Below, piece after piece: positions 13,910 through 21,856 of a stretch of DNA of 34,169 nucleotides. The stretch lies in contig CAJUOO010000011.1 of NCBI GenBank assembly GCA_910588535.1, forward strand, positions 24,459 to 58,627. Direction: 5' to 3'. Under the pieces are notes generated by a model. That model was not told the DNA's origin, searched no databases, and saw only the letters and a list, made by a program, of their open reading frames with translations. The translations under genes and the position numbers were made by a program. Numbering within the stretch: the first letter of the stretch is position 1; each line of letters begins with the position of its first letter. This DNA comes from an uncultured Lachnospiraceae bacterium. GTDB lineage: Bacteria; Bacillota; Clostridia; Lachnospirales; Lachnospiraceae.

Positions 13910-14119
13910 TTAATTCGCTTTCGTAGCCAGATATTCATTAAGTGTGCTGACAAGCTCGTCTGGATTAAGTCCATGTACCATTGCTGCCTCCTCAAGAGAC
14001 TCCCCCTGTGCAGAAGGGCAACCGATACAATGCATACCTGCGCTCATCAAAACAGGTGCGAGACCTGCGTCTATCTGTAAAATGTCATGAATAATCATAT
14101 CTTTGGAAACCTGTGCCAT
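13910..14119 (-). CDS. DUF1858-domain protein
   Basis: The protein has 69 residues. It resembles the small DUF1858 family and the N-terminal domain of ScdA/YtfE-type proteins: SKDMIIHDILQ, then PVLMSAGMHCIGCPSAQGESLEEAAMVHG and a C-terminal helix. The CIGC pair could bind metal or act in redox chemistry; function is not established. AGGAGG precedes the ATG. It lies 39 bases after mecA and probably shares its transcript. Confidence 0.88.
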   Translation of the reverse strand: MAQVSKDMIIHDILQIDAGLAPVLMSAGMHCIGCPSAQGESLEEAAMVHGLNPDELVSTLNEYLATKAN

Positions 14120-14158
14120 ATTTGCAACCTCCTAGTCATATTTTAAATTCTTGGTTCA

Positions 14159-14938
14159 TTATAATACATTGCCAAGGATTTGTAAAGCAGAGCCATCGAT
14201 CAGTGTCTGATAATGCTCACGGAAATAGCGTTCTTTTTCAACGGAAAAGATTTCCTTTGTCCCATACTCAGAAGTAATATTTAGTACCTTGTTAAAATCC
14301 TGTGGGGTGTGGGAGGACTTAGTCAGTACAAGATGATAGATATGGTTTTTCTCATCCTTGTAGAGGGAATTTCTTCCATAATAAATATTGCCTAATATAT
14401 GTGACAGCTTCTCAATAGTCTTAAAATCCTTAAAAGAATAGCAGTGTGTCAGATTGTTCGGGGCATCCTGTTTTTTTAGGCTTCCAGCAGGGATACCTGA
14501 AGGAAGGGATTCGGTGGTTGATAAAGAACCTGCTTGGGCAGCATCTGCTTCCGCTGTCTCGGTAAATAATTCTAACATGTCATCTGCGCTGTTAAAGCTG
14601 GGTGCAGCGTTGATGTCCTCCATATCCTCCATATCCTCAAACTCTTCGTAGGGGGGTGCGAATTTGGAAAAGCGTGTGTCCAACTCCTCAGGATCGTCAA
14701 CCTTGGTAATAATAAGAACGATGGATTCAGAGGACATAGGAATAGCCTCTATCATAAGCGGAAGGTCATCTGTTTCAAAACCGACTTCATAGGCAGCCTG
14801 CTGCATCATATCACGGAAAAGAGTTTTCGCCTTCTCCGTACCGTAGGCAAGCTCACTGATTTTGATCTCGCGCGATGCAAGATCATTCTTATTTAATGTA
14901 CAGCGGATTTGATTATCGTTTATTTTTTCGATCTTCAT
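14159..14938 (-). CDS. mecA: Adaptor protein MecA
   Basis: MecA recruits substrates to the ClpC/ClpP protease and activates ClpC. In this protein (259 aa) an N-terminal substrate-binding domain (MKIEKINDNQIRCTLNKNDL to about 90) is joined by a long acidic, low-complexity linker (about 97-165) to the C-terminal ClpC-binding domain (CYSFKDFKTIEKLSHILGN, KNHIYHLVL, EYGTKEI). The linker is longer than in Bacillus MecA. AAGGAG precedes the ATG at 14938. Its targets here are unknown; competence genes are not present in the window. Confidence 0.93.
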   Translation of the reverse strand: MKIEKINDNQIRCTLNKNDLASREIKISELAYGTEKAKTLFRDMMQQAAYEVGFETDDLPLMIEAIPMSSESIVLIITKVDDPEELDTRFSKFAPPYEEFEDMEDMEDINAAPSFNSADDMLELFTETAEADAAQAGSLSTTESLPSGIPAGSLKKQDAPNNLTHCYSFKDFKTIEKLSHILGNIYYGRNSLYKDEKNHIYHLVLTKSSHTPQDFNKVLNITSEYGTKEIFSVEKERYFREHYQTLIDGSALQILGNVL

Positions 14939-14980
14939 AATTTATACTCCTTACTGATAAATATCCTCTGGCCTGCCTAT

Positions 14981-15009
14981 AGTATAACCGATAAATTACT
15001 TCCCGTAAA
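14981..15009 (-). promoter_or_regulatory. Promoter of mecA
   Basis: On the minus strand TTTACG (15009-15004), a 17-base spacer and TATACT (14986-14981), about 40 bases before the mecA start. It is divergent from the promoter at 15041. Confidence 0.65.
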
Positions 15010-15040
15010 GATAAAATCACTATTTGTCGAAAAAAACAGC

Positions 15041-15078
15041 TTGAATTATAATAAAAAAGTTGCTATACTGTGTAGCAA
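15041..15078 (+). promoter_or_regulatory. Divergent promoter with operator-like palindrome
   Basis: TTGAAT (15041-15046), a 17-base spacer and TATACT (15064-15069). TTGCTA (15060-15065) and TAGCAA (15073-15078) form an inverted repeat across the -10 box and start point. The predicted transcript begins near 15076 and enters a region with no plausible gene for 450 bases. Confidence 0.6.
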
Positions 15079-15206
15079 GAGATGGGTTCTCCGAAGAAAT
15101 ACTGTTATTTCAGAAAGGAGGACCATTCCATATAGTATCACTTATTAGCATATGCTACTATATCTAAGTCAGAATCAAATCACTGACAATATCCCCATTT
15201 TTTTTT
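15076..15206 (+). ncRNA. Candidate structured non-coding RNA
   Basis: GGTTCTCC and GGAGGACC, within about 15083-15125, form an 8-bp stem with one G-U pair. They enclose a second hairpin, GAAATA-CTGT-TATTTC. The right arm contains a near-perfect ribosome-binding site, AGAAAGGAGG, but no start codon with a usable frame follows. An 8-bp stem, ATATAGTA/TACTATAT, lies after it, and the region ends at nine T (15198-15206). I do not recognise a known RNA family. Confidence 0.4.
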
Positions 15207-15291
15207 CGAACAGGCTTTTGCTTTGAGATAAGATTAAGATAAGGTATACTTCAGGTAGGATACCCGGAATGAATAGAAATATCTACGCAGA

Positions 15292-15331
15292 ACTGTATTC
15301 TTAGCTGGAAAAAATTAGAAATACAGTTTTT
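15292..15331 (+). terminator. Weak terminator-like hairpin
   Basis: ACTGTATT (15292-15299) pairs with AATACAGT (15320-15327), followed by TTTTT. It could end the transcript from 15041 if that does not stop at the earlier T9 run. Between here and 15525 I see no convincing promoter or gene. Confidence 0.5.
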
Positions 15332-15525
15332 CTTCAGAACACATCTCTAATTTCAGCACATTTCATGTGGATCGAACAACTATAAATGTACTTTCTTGAG
15401 CTGGCACGCTGTTTAGCCGCCTATTATAGAAAGATGCCAGAAAAGAAGACCATTATAGTGTAAATTATAATATATCACAAAATAGCGATGTGGGATGTGG
15501 AGCAGATCACTGAAAGGAGATTGTT

Positions 15526-15780
15526 TTGAGGGTAGATATTGAATTCACTGAATTTTTCAGTTATCAGGAAAGATGGCTTAAGTATGAAGAATTGTTGCGG
15601 GAGCTGCTTATCTATCAGAGTAGAAGAATCATGTTGCTTTTAAATGGCAGACAGAGCACTCCATATGAAATTACACATGCCTGTATGGTGGCGGAGGAGG
15701 GAGGTGGATATATGCGGGATTATATTGGGGATGATAATGGAAAGTTGATACAAATATCCTTTGACAAAATAAGAGAATAA
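15526..15780 (+). CDS. Hypothetical 84-aa protein
   Basis: A TTG start follows GAAAGGAGATT at good spacing. The product is soluble, with no signal peptide, membrane segment or known motif that I can name. It begins MRVDIEFTEFFSYQERWLKY, has a helical Leu/Arg-rich stretch (ELLRELLIYQSRRIMLLL) and a Gly-rich segment EEGGGYMRDYIGDDNG. It stands alone, with a large GC-rich hairpin directly after it. The ribosome-binding site makes it more credible than a chance ORF, but no function can be given. Confidence 0.6.
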   Translation: MRVDIEFTEFFSYQERWLKYEELLRELLIYQSRRIMLLLNGRQSTPYEITHACMVAEEGGGYMRDYIGDDNGKLIQISFDKIRE

Positions 15781-15793
15781 AAAAATAAAGAAA

Positions 15794-15855
15794 AGCCGGC
15801 AGGTTAAAAGTAGAATTCATGGAGTTCCCCTCCGTGTGAAGAAAATCTGCCGGCT
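15794..15855 (+). terminator. Long-loop hairpin after the 84-aa ORF
   Basis: AGCCGGCAGGTT (15794-15805) pairs over 12 bp, with one G-U, to AATCTGCCGGCT (15844-15855) across a 38-base loop that contains GGAG/CTCC. The 3' flank AATTGATTTT is only weakly U-rich, so this may be a terminator or part of a structured RNA. Confidence 0.5.
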
Positions 15856-16168
15856 AATTGATTTTCGCAAGGAATAAGCCAAGTGGCCGCTTAAAACCAA
15901 CTAGGTTTAGATATATGGGGCTGTCGTGAGGATCACATATCTCACACTCTGCTGCGCTGCAAGTTAGGTGTTTGTTAGATTGCTGTGAGGTTGTTAGTGT
16001 GAGAAGAACTTCTACTCACTCGCAGCAAGGGCTGCTTCATGAAGAAGTTCTAAATCTCACACAAAAGAATACCTGAAATACGGCATTCTCTGTATAGATT
16101 TGAGATTCCGCAAGGCGGAATCATGGAGGTTAGCATGTGAAAAGCTTCATAGATTCTGAGTATCTTTA
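15856..16168 (+). other. Structured intergenic region without a gene
   Basis: No ORF with a ribosome-binding site is visible. GTGTGAGA...AACTTCT from 15997 pairs with AGAAGTT...TCTCACAC ending at 16062, with an inner GCAGC-AAGG-GCTGC hairpin. A second compact hairpin is GATTCCGC-AAG-GCGGAATC (16104-16122). Shorter pairs include GTGAG/CTCAC near 15930 and AAACC/GGTTT near 15900. It could be a non-coding RNA or a repeat; I could not match it to 6S RNA, tmRNA, RNase P or a riboswitch. Confidence 0.45.
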
Positions 16169-16197
16169 TGGACATAAAAATTAAGGTGTGATATAAT
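16169..16197 (+). promoter_or_regulatory. Promoter of the GH18 gene
   Basis: TGGACA (16169-16174), a 17-base spacer and TATAAT (16192-16197), about 37 bases before the GTG start. It is one mismatch from the sigma-A consensus. Confidence 0.75.
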
Positions 16198-16233
16198 GTC
16201 ACCAGCAAAGATACTACGATAGGAGGACAAGGT

Positions 16234-18012
16234 GTGAAGAGGAAATTAATACAGATTGCAGTGGTGCTTGGGTTGATAGTTATTATTATTGCCGGAGCAG
16301 GAGTTCATATGTTGATTGAGCGTTATCGTCCTTCTACAGAAAGAGAAGATTTATACGCATATTTTGATATAGGAGAAAAGAATGAAGAGGATGTTGTGCT
16401 TTTGCTTCAGGATGAGACATTAATACCAGCACGCTCTGAGATTATGGCGAAGCGTTTTGGGGAGGAGGTTTATCTTCCTTATGAGCTTGTGACAGAGAAC
16501 TACAATCCTCGCTTTTATTGGGATGAATCCGAGCAGATTATGGTGTATACCACGGCGTATGATATTTATAAATTTCCTGTTGATAGTAACACCTATACAT
16601 TGAATGAGACAGAGGAGAGATATGATTGTGATGTTGTTAAAAGGATTGATGGCAATCTCTACCTTAATCTTGATTATGTGAAGGGATGTTCAGATATTTT
16701 ATATAAATATTATACGGATCCAGCAAGATTGATCTTGTATCATCAATGGGGCGATTTCTCTCAGGCAAAGGTACTTAAAAAAGGGGTGATCCGTGTACTT
16801 GGAGGCATTAAGAGTGAGATACTTGCCGATGTGGAGCCAGAAGAGCTCTTGGCAGTCTGCTATGAGATGGAGGAATGGGTATGTGTGCAGAATCAGTATG
16901 GGATTCGAGGATATATTCAAAAAAGCCTGCTTGGAGAACAACAGAAAGGAACTATAGATAATCCAGACTATCATGAGCCGGAATATCCGTCTCTGGTGAG
17001 TGGAGAAAAGATTAATATGGTGTGGCATCAGATGGGAGGTGTCTGCGATGGTAGCGTGCTCGCGTCTGCGATGCAGGGGGTGACAGGTGTGAATGTGGTC
17101 TCTCCGACATGGTTTTTTATGTCAGATAATGATGGAAATCTCGTTTCTCTGGCAAATAAGGATTATGTAAATCGCGCGCATACTATGGGATTAAAGGTCT
17201 GGGGATTGATAGAGAATATCACTTATGATATTAGCACATATCAGATATTGTCCAATATGAAAAGCAGAGAACATCTGATAGAAGAATTGATGCGATATGC
17301 GGAAGAATATAGTTTGGATGGGATTAATGTGGATATCGAGTCGCTGAGCTTTGATGCCGAGGAGGGCTATATTCAATTTATCAGAGAACTTTCTATCGCA
17401 TGTCGGAGGGCTGGGCTGGTTCTTTCGATCGCCAATTATGTGCCGACTGCTTCCAGCGCACACTATAATCGCAGAGAACAAGGTATAGTGGTGGACTATG
17501 TGATAATTATGGGATATGATGAACATTATTCTGGGATGAGCGAGGCAGGCTCAACAGCCTCAATAGGGTTTGTGAGAGAAGGGATAGAAAATACTTTGAA
17601 GGAGGTTCCAAAAGAAAAGGTTATCAATGCAGTTCCATTCTATACGCGTGTTTTTAAGCAAATACCAGAGTCTGTTGCCACAGAGGCACAGAAGCAAAAT
17701 CTTCCCCTTGTGGAGGATGGCACTTCAGAGTATGGCAGGTATCTGTTGGACAGCATAGCAGTATCTATGGGACAGGCGGAAAAGCTTCTTTCAGAACATA
17801 ACGTTACTCCTGTGTGGAACGAGGCTCTCGGACAGTACTATGGTGAGTATGTGTCTGATGGCTGTAAGTATCTAGTGTGGCTTGAAGATTCAACATCGAT
17901 AGGACTTAAGGTAGATCTAATCAGGGAATATGAGCTTGCTGGAATTGGGGCGTGGAGCTTGGGACTTGCAAAATCTACTGTGTGGGAGGTAATAGAACAA
18001 CATCTGTATTAG
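16234..18012 (+). CDS. Membrane-anchored GH18 glycoside hydrolase with SH3-like domain
   Basis: The protein (592 aa) has an N-terminal membrane anchor (about 5-27), a copper-amine-oxidase-N-like stalk (about 40-180), an SH3-like domain (about 185-235) and a GH18 barrel (about 255-590). The catalytic signature is DGINVDIE at 362-369 with E369 as the acid; one of the usual aspartates is Asn365. YaaH/SleL proteins of this class cleave the glycan backbone of peptidoglycan or spore cortex at N-acetylglucosamine. A CwlD-like amidase follows 74 bases later, which supports a cell-wall or spore role. The GTG start has AGGAGGACAAG upstream. Confidence 0.88.
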   Translation: MKRKLIQIAVVLGLIVIIIAGAGVHMLIERYRPSTEREDLYAYFDIGEKNEEDVVLLLQDETLIPARSEIMAKRFGEEVYLPYELVTENYNPRFYWDESEQIMVYTTAYDIYKFPVDSNTYTLNETEERYDCDVVKRIDGNLYLNLDYVKGCSDILYKYYTDPARLILYHQWGDFSQAKVLKKGVIRVLGGIKSEILADVEPEELLAVCYEMEEWVCVQNQYGIRGYIQKSLLGEQQKGTIDNPDYHEPEYPSLVSGEKINMVWHQMGGVCDGSVLASAMQGVTGVNVVSPTWFFMSDNDGNLVSLANKDYVNRAHTMGLKVWGLIENITYDISTYQILSNMKSREHLIEELMRYAEEYSLDGINVDIESLSFDAEEGYIQFIRELSIACRRAGLVLSIANYVPTASSAHYNRREQGIVVDYVIIMGYDEHYSGMSEAGSTASIGFVREGIENTLKEVPKEKVINAVPFYTRVFKQIPESVATEAQKQNLPLVEDGTSEYGRYLLDSIAVSMGQAEKLLSEHNVTPVWNEALGQYYGEYVSDGCKYLVWLEDSTSIGLKVDLIREYELAGIGAWSLGLAKSTVWEVIEQHLY

Positions 18013-18086
18013 ATTGCCAAGGTCTGGAATGATATGCTATTCCACGCATACATTATAGTGATGGTACGATTGCGGGGAATAGATGC

Positions 18087-18767
18087 ATGAATAAAAAATG
18101 GGAGCTTTTCATGTCGCTTCTTTTGATTCTCACGGTGTCCTTTATTGCCAGAAATATAGGGACAATAGAGAGTATGGCTGAGACGGCGGACAGAATCGTA
18201 GTGCTTGATGCGGGGCATGGAGGTTCTGATCCGGGCAAGATCGGTGTGAACAATGCACTTGAGAAGGATATTAACTTGAGCATTGTCTTAAAGGTAAAGA
18301 CACTTTTAGAAGAAAAAGGGATTACTGTGATTCTTACTAGGGAAGACGAGAACGGGTTATATCAAGAGTCAGACACGAACAAAAAGCGCTCAGATATGCA
18401 GAAGCGCTGCCAGATAATAGCTGACAGCAAGTGCAGCATAGCGGTCAGCATACATCAGAACAGTTATCATGAGGAGGGAGTCGCTGGACCACAGGTCTTT
18501 TATTATGCGACCTCCACACAAGGGCAGCAGTTAGCAACTATTATCCAAAATGAATTGATTGAGCAGCTTGCGCCGGAGAAAAAAAGGACGGCAAAACCAA
18601 ATGATAGTTACTATTTATTAAAGAAAGCAATCTGCCCGATTGTAATTGTGGAATGTGGTTTTTTAAGTAATTGGAATGAGGCTACATTGTTGGTGACAGA
18701 GGAGTATCAGCAAAAAATAGCACAGGCAGTAGCAGATGGGATAGAAAAGCATTTGAGCCTGAAATAG
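18087..18767 (+). CDS. cwlD: N-acetylmuramoyl-L-alanine amidase, CwlD-like
   Basis: This 226-residue zinc amidase of the Amidase_3 family has an N-terminal signal or anchor (about 8-21). Zinc and catalytic motifs are LDAGHGGSDPGKIG, the EKDINLSIVLK segment with the second ligand Glu, SIHQNSYHEEGVAGPQVFYY and IVECGFLSN with the catalytic Glu. Size and lack of extra domains fit CwlD, which strips peptides from muramic acid so that spore cortex muramic lactam can form. Amidase family is certain; the CwlD assignment rests on size, motif spacing and its GH18 neighbour. Confidence 0.85.
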   Translation: MNKKWELFMSLLLILTVSFIARNIGTIESMAETADRIVVLDAGHGGSDPGKIGVNNALEKDINLSIVLKVKTLLEEKGITVILTREDENGLYQESDTNKKRSDMQKRCQIIADSKCSIAVSIHQNSYHEEGVAGPQVFYYATSTQGQQLATIIQNELIEQLAPEKKRTAKPNDSYYLLKKAICPIVIVECGFLSNWNEATLLVTEEYQQKIAQAVADGIEKHLSLK

Positions 18768-18801
18768 GCTGTGGAAACCTTTAAAAATAGAACGGGGAAT
18801 C

Positions 18802-18843
18802 TTGTAAAATAATATATATTCTGATATAATTATCATCAGAATA
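18802..18843 (+). promoter_or_regulatory. Promoter of the chemoreceptor gene with overlapping palindrome
   Basis: TTGTAA (18802-18807), a 17-base spacer and an extended -10 TGATATAAT (TATAAT at 18825-18830). TATTCTGAT (18817-18825) and ATCAGAATA (18835-18843) form a perfect 9-bp inverted repeat over the -10 box. This is a sigma-A-like promoter, not the sigma-D type usual for motility genes. Confidence 0.65.
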
Positions 18844-18867
18844 CCAGCGGATGTGCGTGTTAATGCC

Positions 18868-18952
18868 AGAGTGTGTCTTTTCATTGTTTTAGATAGGAGG
18901 TGCAAAAGGAGAGAATGTCTCTTTAATGACACACTCTAGAGTCGCAAGATAA
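18868..18952 (+). promoter_or_regulatory. Leader of the chemoreceptor gene: inverted repeat and mini-ORFs
   Basis: AGAGTGTGTC (18868-18877) and GACACACTCT (18928-18937) form a 10-bp inverted repeat. Between them are two ribosome-binding-site-like runs (AGGAGGTG, AAAGGAGAG), the second followed by a 3-codon ORF (18915-18926) that overlaps an 8-codon ORF (18926-18952). The true start site GAAGGAGACG lies after both. Confidence 0.4.
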
Positions 18953-18968
18953 TAGAAGGAGACGTATT

Positions 18969-20702
18969 ATGGAGAAAATGGATGGTAGAAGAGGGCCGAG
19001 ATTTAGCATGACGATGCAGCTTTTGCTTTTGTCTATTCTTCCTATGCTGGTTACAGTAGTGGTTATAGCTTGGGTATCTGTAGAGGCTATGATGCAGGGG
19101 ATGCAGTCTGAGGCGCTGACAGGGCTTGCGGATCTTGCCGCAAGCATTGAGGCGAGCTTTAATGTACTAGACGAGGGCGAGTGGCATCTTGAGGGAGATG
19201 AACTTTATAAGGGTGAGATGAATTGCTCTGCGAACATGGAGATGTTTGACGAGTTTGTAGTAAACTCGGATGCAGAGATAACGCTGTTTTATGGGGATAC
19301 CCGTTATGTCACTTCTTTGATTGATAACTCAGTTGGAGGAAGGCTTGTGGGAACAGTTGCGTCGGAACAAGTGACAGATGAGGTGTTAAAGAAGCACAAG
19401 GCGTATCAGTCGACGAATGTGCAGGTGAACGGAGAATCATATTATGCATATTATATGCCCTTGAGGGACAAGGTTTCGAATCAGGTGGTTGGCATGGTGT
19501 TTGCTGGAAAGCCATGCAGGGATGTCAATAATTTTATAAGTGTACGAATCAATAGAATTGTAATTTCTACAGTAGCGATCATTCTTGTTACAATGATAGT
19601 ATGTGCTATAATTGGCAGAAGGATAGCAAAGAATATCAGTAAGATGGAGGAAGTTGTCAGGGAGCTTGGAACAGGGAATCTGACGATAAGTCCATCGACG
19701 AGCTTGCTTAGAAAGACGGATGAGATTGGGGCGATGGCAAGGGAATTAGAGAGCTTTCGTGCCACATTGTCGGATATCGTATCTGATATTAAGCACTCAG
19801 CTGCGGAGCTTGCAAAGACCGGGGAGAATCTGGATCAGATGGCAGCTCAGACTAACAGCTCCACAAACGAGATCAGCATTGCAGTAGAGGGTGTTTCCAA
19901 AGGGGCACTATCACAGGCTGAAGAGATTGAAACGGCCACACAGCAGATCTCAAATATGGGAGATGAGATCGGTGAGATTGTTCAGAGAGTGAGCAAGTTA
20001 GATCATATTTCTTCGGAGATGAAAAAAGCGGGAGAGGTTTCGGAGGAGATCGTGCGGGATCTGAGCCAATCGAATGACAGGACCGTGGAGGCGATCGAGC
20101 GAATTGGGAAACAAGTCTTTGCGACAAATGAGTCTGTAGAGAAGATACGAACGGCGATCGATGCGATCACAGGAATAGCCAACCAGACGAATTTGCTTTC
20201 CTTAAATGCGAGCATTGAGGCGGCGCGTGCAGGGGATCAGGGGAAGGGGTTTGCCGTTGTGGCTTCTCAGATTCAGAAGTTGGCGGAGCAGTCAGGTCAG
20301 TCTGCAAAAGAGATAGAGGGCATTGTCAATATTCTCTACAATGAGTCAGAGATGTCCGTGGCCGCCATGGAGGAGATGAGGGAAATTATCAAGGCTCAGG
20401 AGGAAAAGCTTAGCGAGACAACAAGACAGTTTGATAAAGTGAACGAGGGTATTGTTGTTTCGAGGGACGAGACCTCCAACATAAAAGGAAAGACAGATAT
20501 CTGCAACCAATCCAGAGACCAAGTTGTGGATGTGATGGCAAATCTTTCTGCTATTTCAGAGGAAAATGCAGCATCCACAGAGGAGACGATGGCTTCCATG
20601 CAGGAGTTGAACGCAACCATTCATATTCTTGCGGAGGAAGCAGTGAAGGTCAGGGATATGTCACAGAAGCTTGAGGATAAGTTCAGGATTTTCAAATTGT
20701 AG
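18969..20702 (+). CDS. Methyl-accepting chemotaxis protein with single Cache domain
   Basis: The product (577 aa) has TM1 (about 16-38), an extracellular single Cache sensor (about 40-185, with YYAYYMPLRD and VVGMVFAGKP), TM2 (about 197-217), HAMP (about 218-275) and the long cytoplasmic helical hairpin. The signalling tip GIANQTNLLSLNASIEAARA and GDQGKGFAVVASQIQKLAEQS is well conserved, so it should bind CheA and CheW. No other chemotaxis or flagellar genes are in the window. The ligand is unknown; Cache sensors of this type often bind small organic acids. Confidence 0.94.
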   Translation: MEKMDGRRGPRFSMTMQLLLLSILPMLVTVVVIAWVSVEAMMQGMQSEALTGLADLAASIEASFNVLDEGEWHLEGDELYKGEMNCSANMEMFDEFVVNSDAEITLFYGDTRYVTSLIDNSVGGRLVGTVASEQVTDEVLKKHKAYQSTNVQVNGESYYAYYMPLRDKVSNQVVGMVFAGKPCRDVNNFISVRINRIVISTVAIILVTMIVCAIIGRRIAKNISKMEEVVRELGTGNLTISPSTSLLRKTDEIGAMARELESFRATLSDIVSDIKHSAAELAKTGENLDQMAAQTNSSTNEISIAVEGVSKGALSQAEEIETATQQISNMGDEIGEIVQRVSKLDHISSEMKKAGEVSEEIVRDLSQSNDRTVEAIERIGKQVFATNESVEKIRTAIDAITGIANQTNLLSLNASIEAARAGDQGKGFAVVASQIQKLAEQSGQSAKEIEGIVNILYNESEMSVAAMEEMREIIKAQEEKLSETTRQFDKVNEGIVVSRDETSNIKGKTDICNQSRDQVVDVMANLSAISEENAASTEETMASMQELNATIHILAEEAVKVRDMSQKLEDKFRIFKL

Positions 20703-20750
20703 GTATAAGATATTATAAATACAGTTTGTTATAGGTGTAATTTGAAGAGA

Positions 20751-20778
20751 ATGGGGTGTTCGATTCTGAACACCCCAT
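20751..20778 (+). terminator. Terminator-like hairpin after the chemoreceptor gene
   Basis: ATGGGGTGTTC (20751-20761) and GAACACCCCAT (20768-20778) form a perfect 11-bp stem with a 6-base loop. There is no clear T-tract. Repeat copy E follows six bases later. Confidence 0.65.
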
Positions 20779-20783
20779 CTATA

Positions 20784-20848
20784 CGCAGGGGATTATATGC
20801 AAGTATGTCCCCGCGGCGAGCAGGGAGTGATTCTCTGTTTGAATAACG
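20784..20848. repeat. Two-hairpin intergenic repeat, copy E
   Basis: The first hairpin pairs GGGGAT with GTCCCC across ATATGCAAG. The core CCCCGCGGCGAG follows, then CGAGCAGGG (20817-20825) pairs with CTCTGTTTG (20833-20841), using several G-U pairs. It lies between the chemoreceptor hairpin and hprK. Confidence 0.7.
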
Positions 20849-20887
20849 AAGGATAGATAGACGGAAAGGAATGGAAGGAGTTAAGGT

Positions 20888-21823
20888 ATGCATAGTGTAA
20901 AGCTGTCGAAGGTAATTGAGAAAATGAAGTTGAAAAATCTGACACCAGATATTGATGTCAATGGAATCCGCATCACACAGCCGGATATTAATCGTCCAGC
21001 TCTCCAGCTTACAGGTTTTTTTGATCATTTTGATTCGGAGCGCATCCAGATAGTGGGTTATGTGGAGGCAGCGTATCTGGAAAATTTAGATGATGAGAGA
21101 AAGATGAAGATATATAATCAGCTTTTGTCCAGCAATATTCCATGTCTGGTTTTTTGCAGGGAGCTTAAGCCAGATCAGGAGCTGTTGGATCTGGCTGCTC
21201 ATTATGCGGTTCCCATCTTGATGACCCCCAACAGCACATCGTCCTTTATGGCTGAGGTGATCCGGTGGCTGAAGGTGCAGCTTGCACCTACCATCACAAT
21301 TCATGGTGTTCTGGTGGATGTATATGGCGAGGGTGTTCTGATAATGGGCGAGAGCGGTATCGGTAAGAGTGAGGCCGCGCTGGAGCTGATAAAAAGAGGT
21401 CATCGCCTTGTCACAGATGATGTGGTGGAGATTCACAAGGTAAGTGAGGAGACCTTGATCGGTACTGCGCCAGAGGTGACAAAGCACTTGATTGAGTTGA
21501 GGGGCATTGGCATTATTGATGTAAAATCGTTGTTTGGTATTGAGAGTGTAAAGGATACACAGTCCATTGATATGGTGATTAAGTTGGAGGACTGGAATAA
21601 GGATACAGAATATGACCGTCTTGGCATGGAGGAGGAGTACACGGAATTTCTTGGCAATAAGGTGATATGTCATGCGCTTCCAGTGCGTCCGGGCAGAAAT
21701 CTTGCTGTGATTGTGGAGACCGCAGCAGTGAATTACCGACAGAAGAAGATGGGATACAATGCGGCAAAAGAGCTTTATAACCGCGTGCAGAAAAATCTGG
21801 CAAGACGTGATGAGGAGGATTAA
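20888..21823 (+). CDS. hprK: HPr kinase/phosphorylase
   Basis: HprK phosphorylates Ser46 of HPr in response to glycolytic intermediates and reverses it with phosphate, controlling carbon catabolite repression. The product has 311 residues, the usual length. Walker A is GESGIGKS (154-161), followed by the conserved RGIGIIDVKSLFG and the PVRPGRNLAVIVETAA block of the catalytic domain; the N-terminal half is the variable domain. GAAGGAG precedes the ATG. It heads a run of eight co-directional genes that includes glucokinase and phosphofructokinase, which fits its role. Confidence 0.97.
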   Translation: MHSVKLSKVIEKMKLKNLTPDIDVNGIRITQPDINRPALQLTGFFDHFDSERIQIVGYVEAAYLENLDDERKMKIYNQLLSSNIPCLVFCRELKPDQELLDLAAHYAVPILMTPNSTSSFMAEVIRWLKVQLAPTITIHGVLVDVYGEGVLIMGESGIGKSEAALELIKRGHRLVTDDVVEIHKVSEETLIGTAPEVTKHLIELRGIGIIDVKSLFGIESVKDTQSIDMVIKLEDWNKDTEYDRLGMEEEYTEFLGNKVICHALPVRPGRNLAVIVETAAVNYRQKKMGYNAAKELYNRVQKNLARRDEED

Positions 21824-21856
21824 TAATATAGCGTGTAGCGCGGAAAGGGGGAAAAG

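Noticed and set aside
15119..15148. Short ORF after the AGAAAGGAGG site at 15112-15121
   Set aside because: The first bases at correct spacing contain no ATG, GTG or TTG, and the frames close within a few codons.
15856..16168. 6S RNA or tmRNA
   Set aside because: No single long rod with a central bubble spans the region, and there is no tRNA-like domain or tag-peptide frame.
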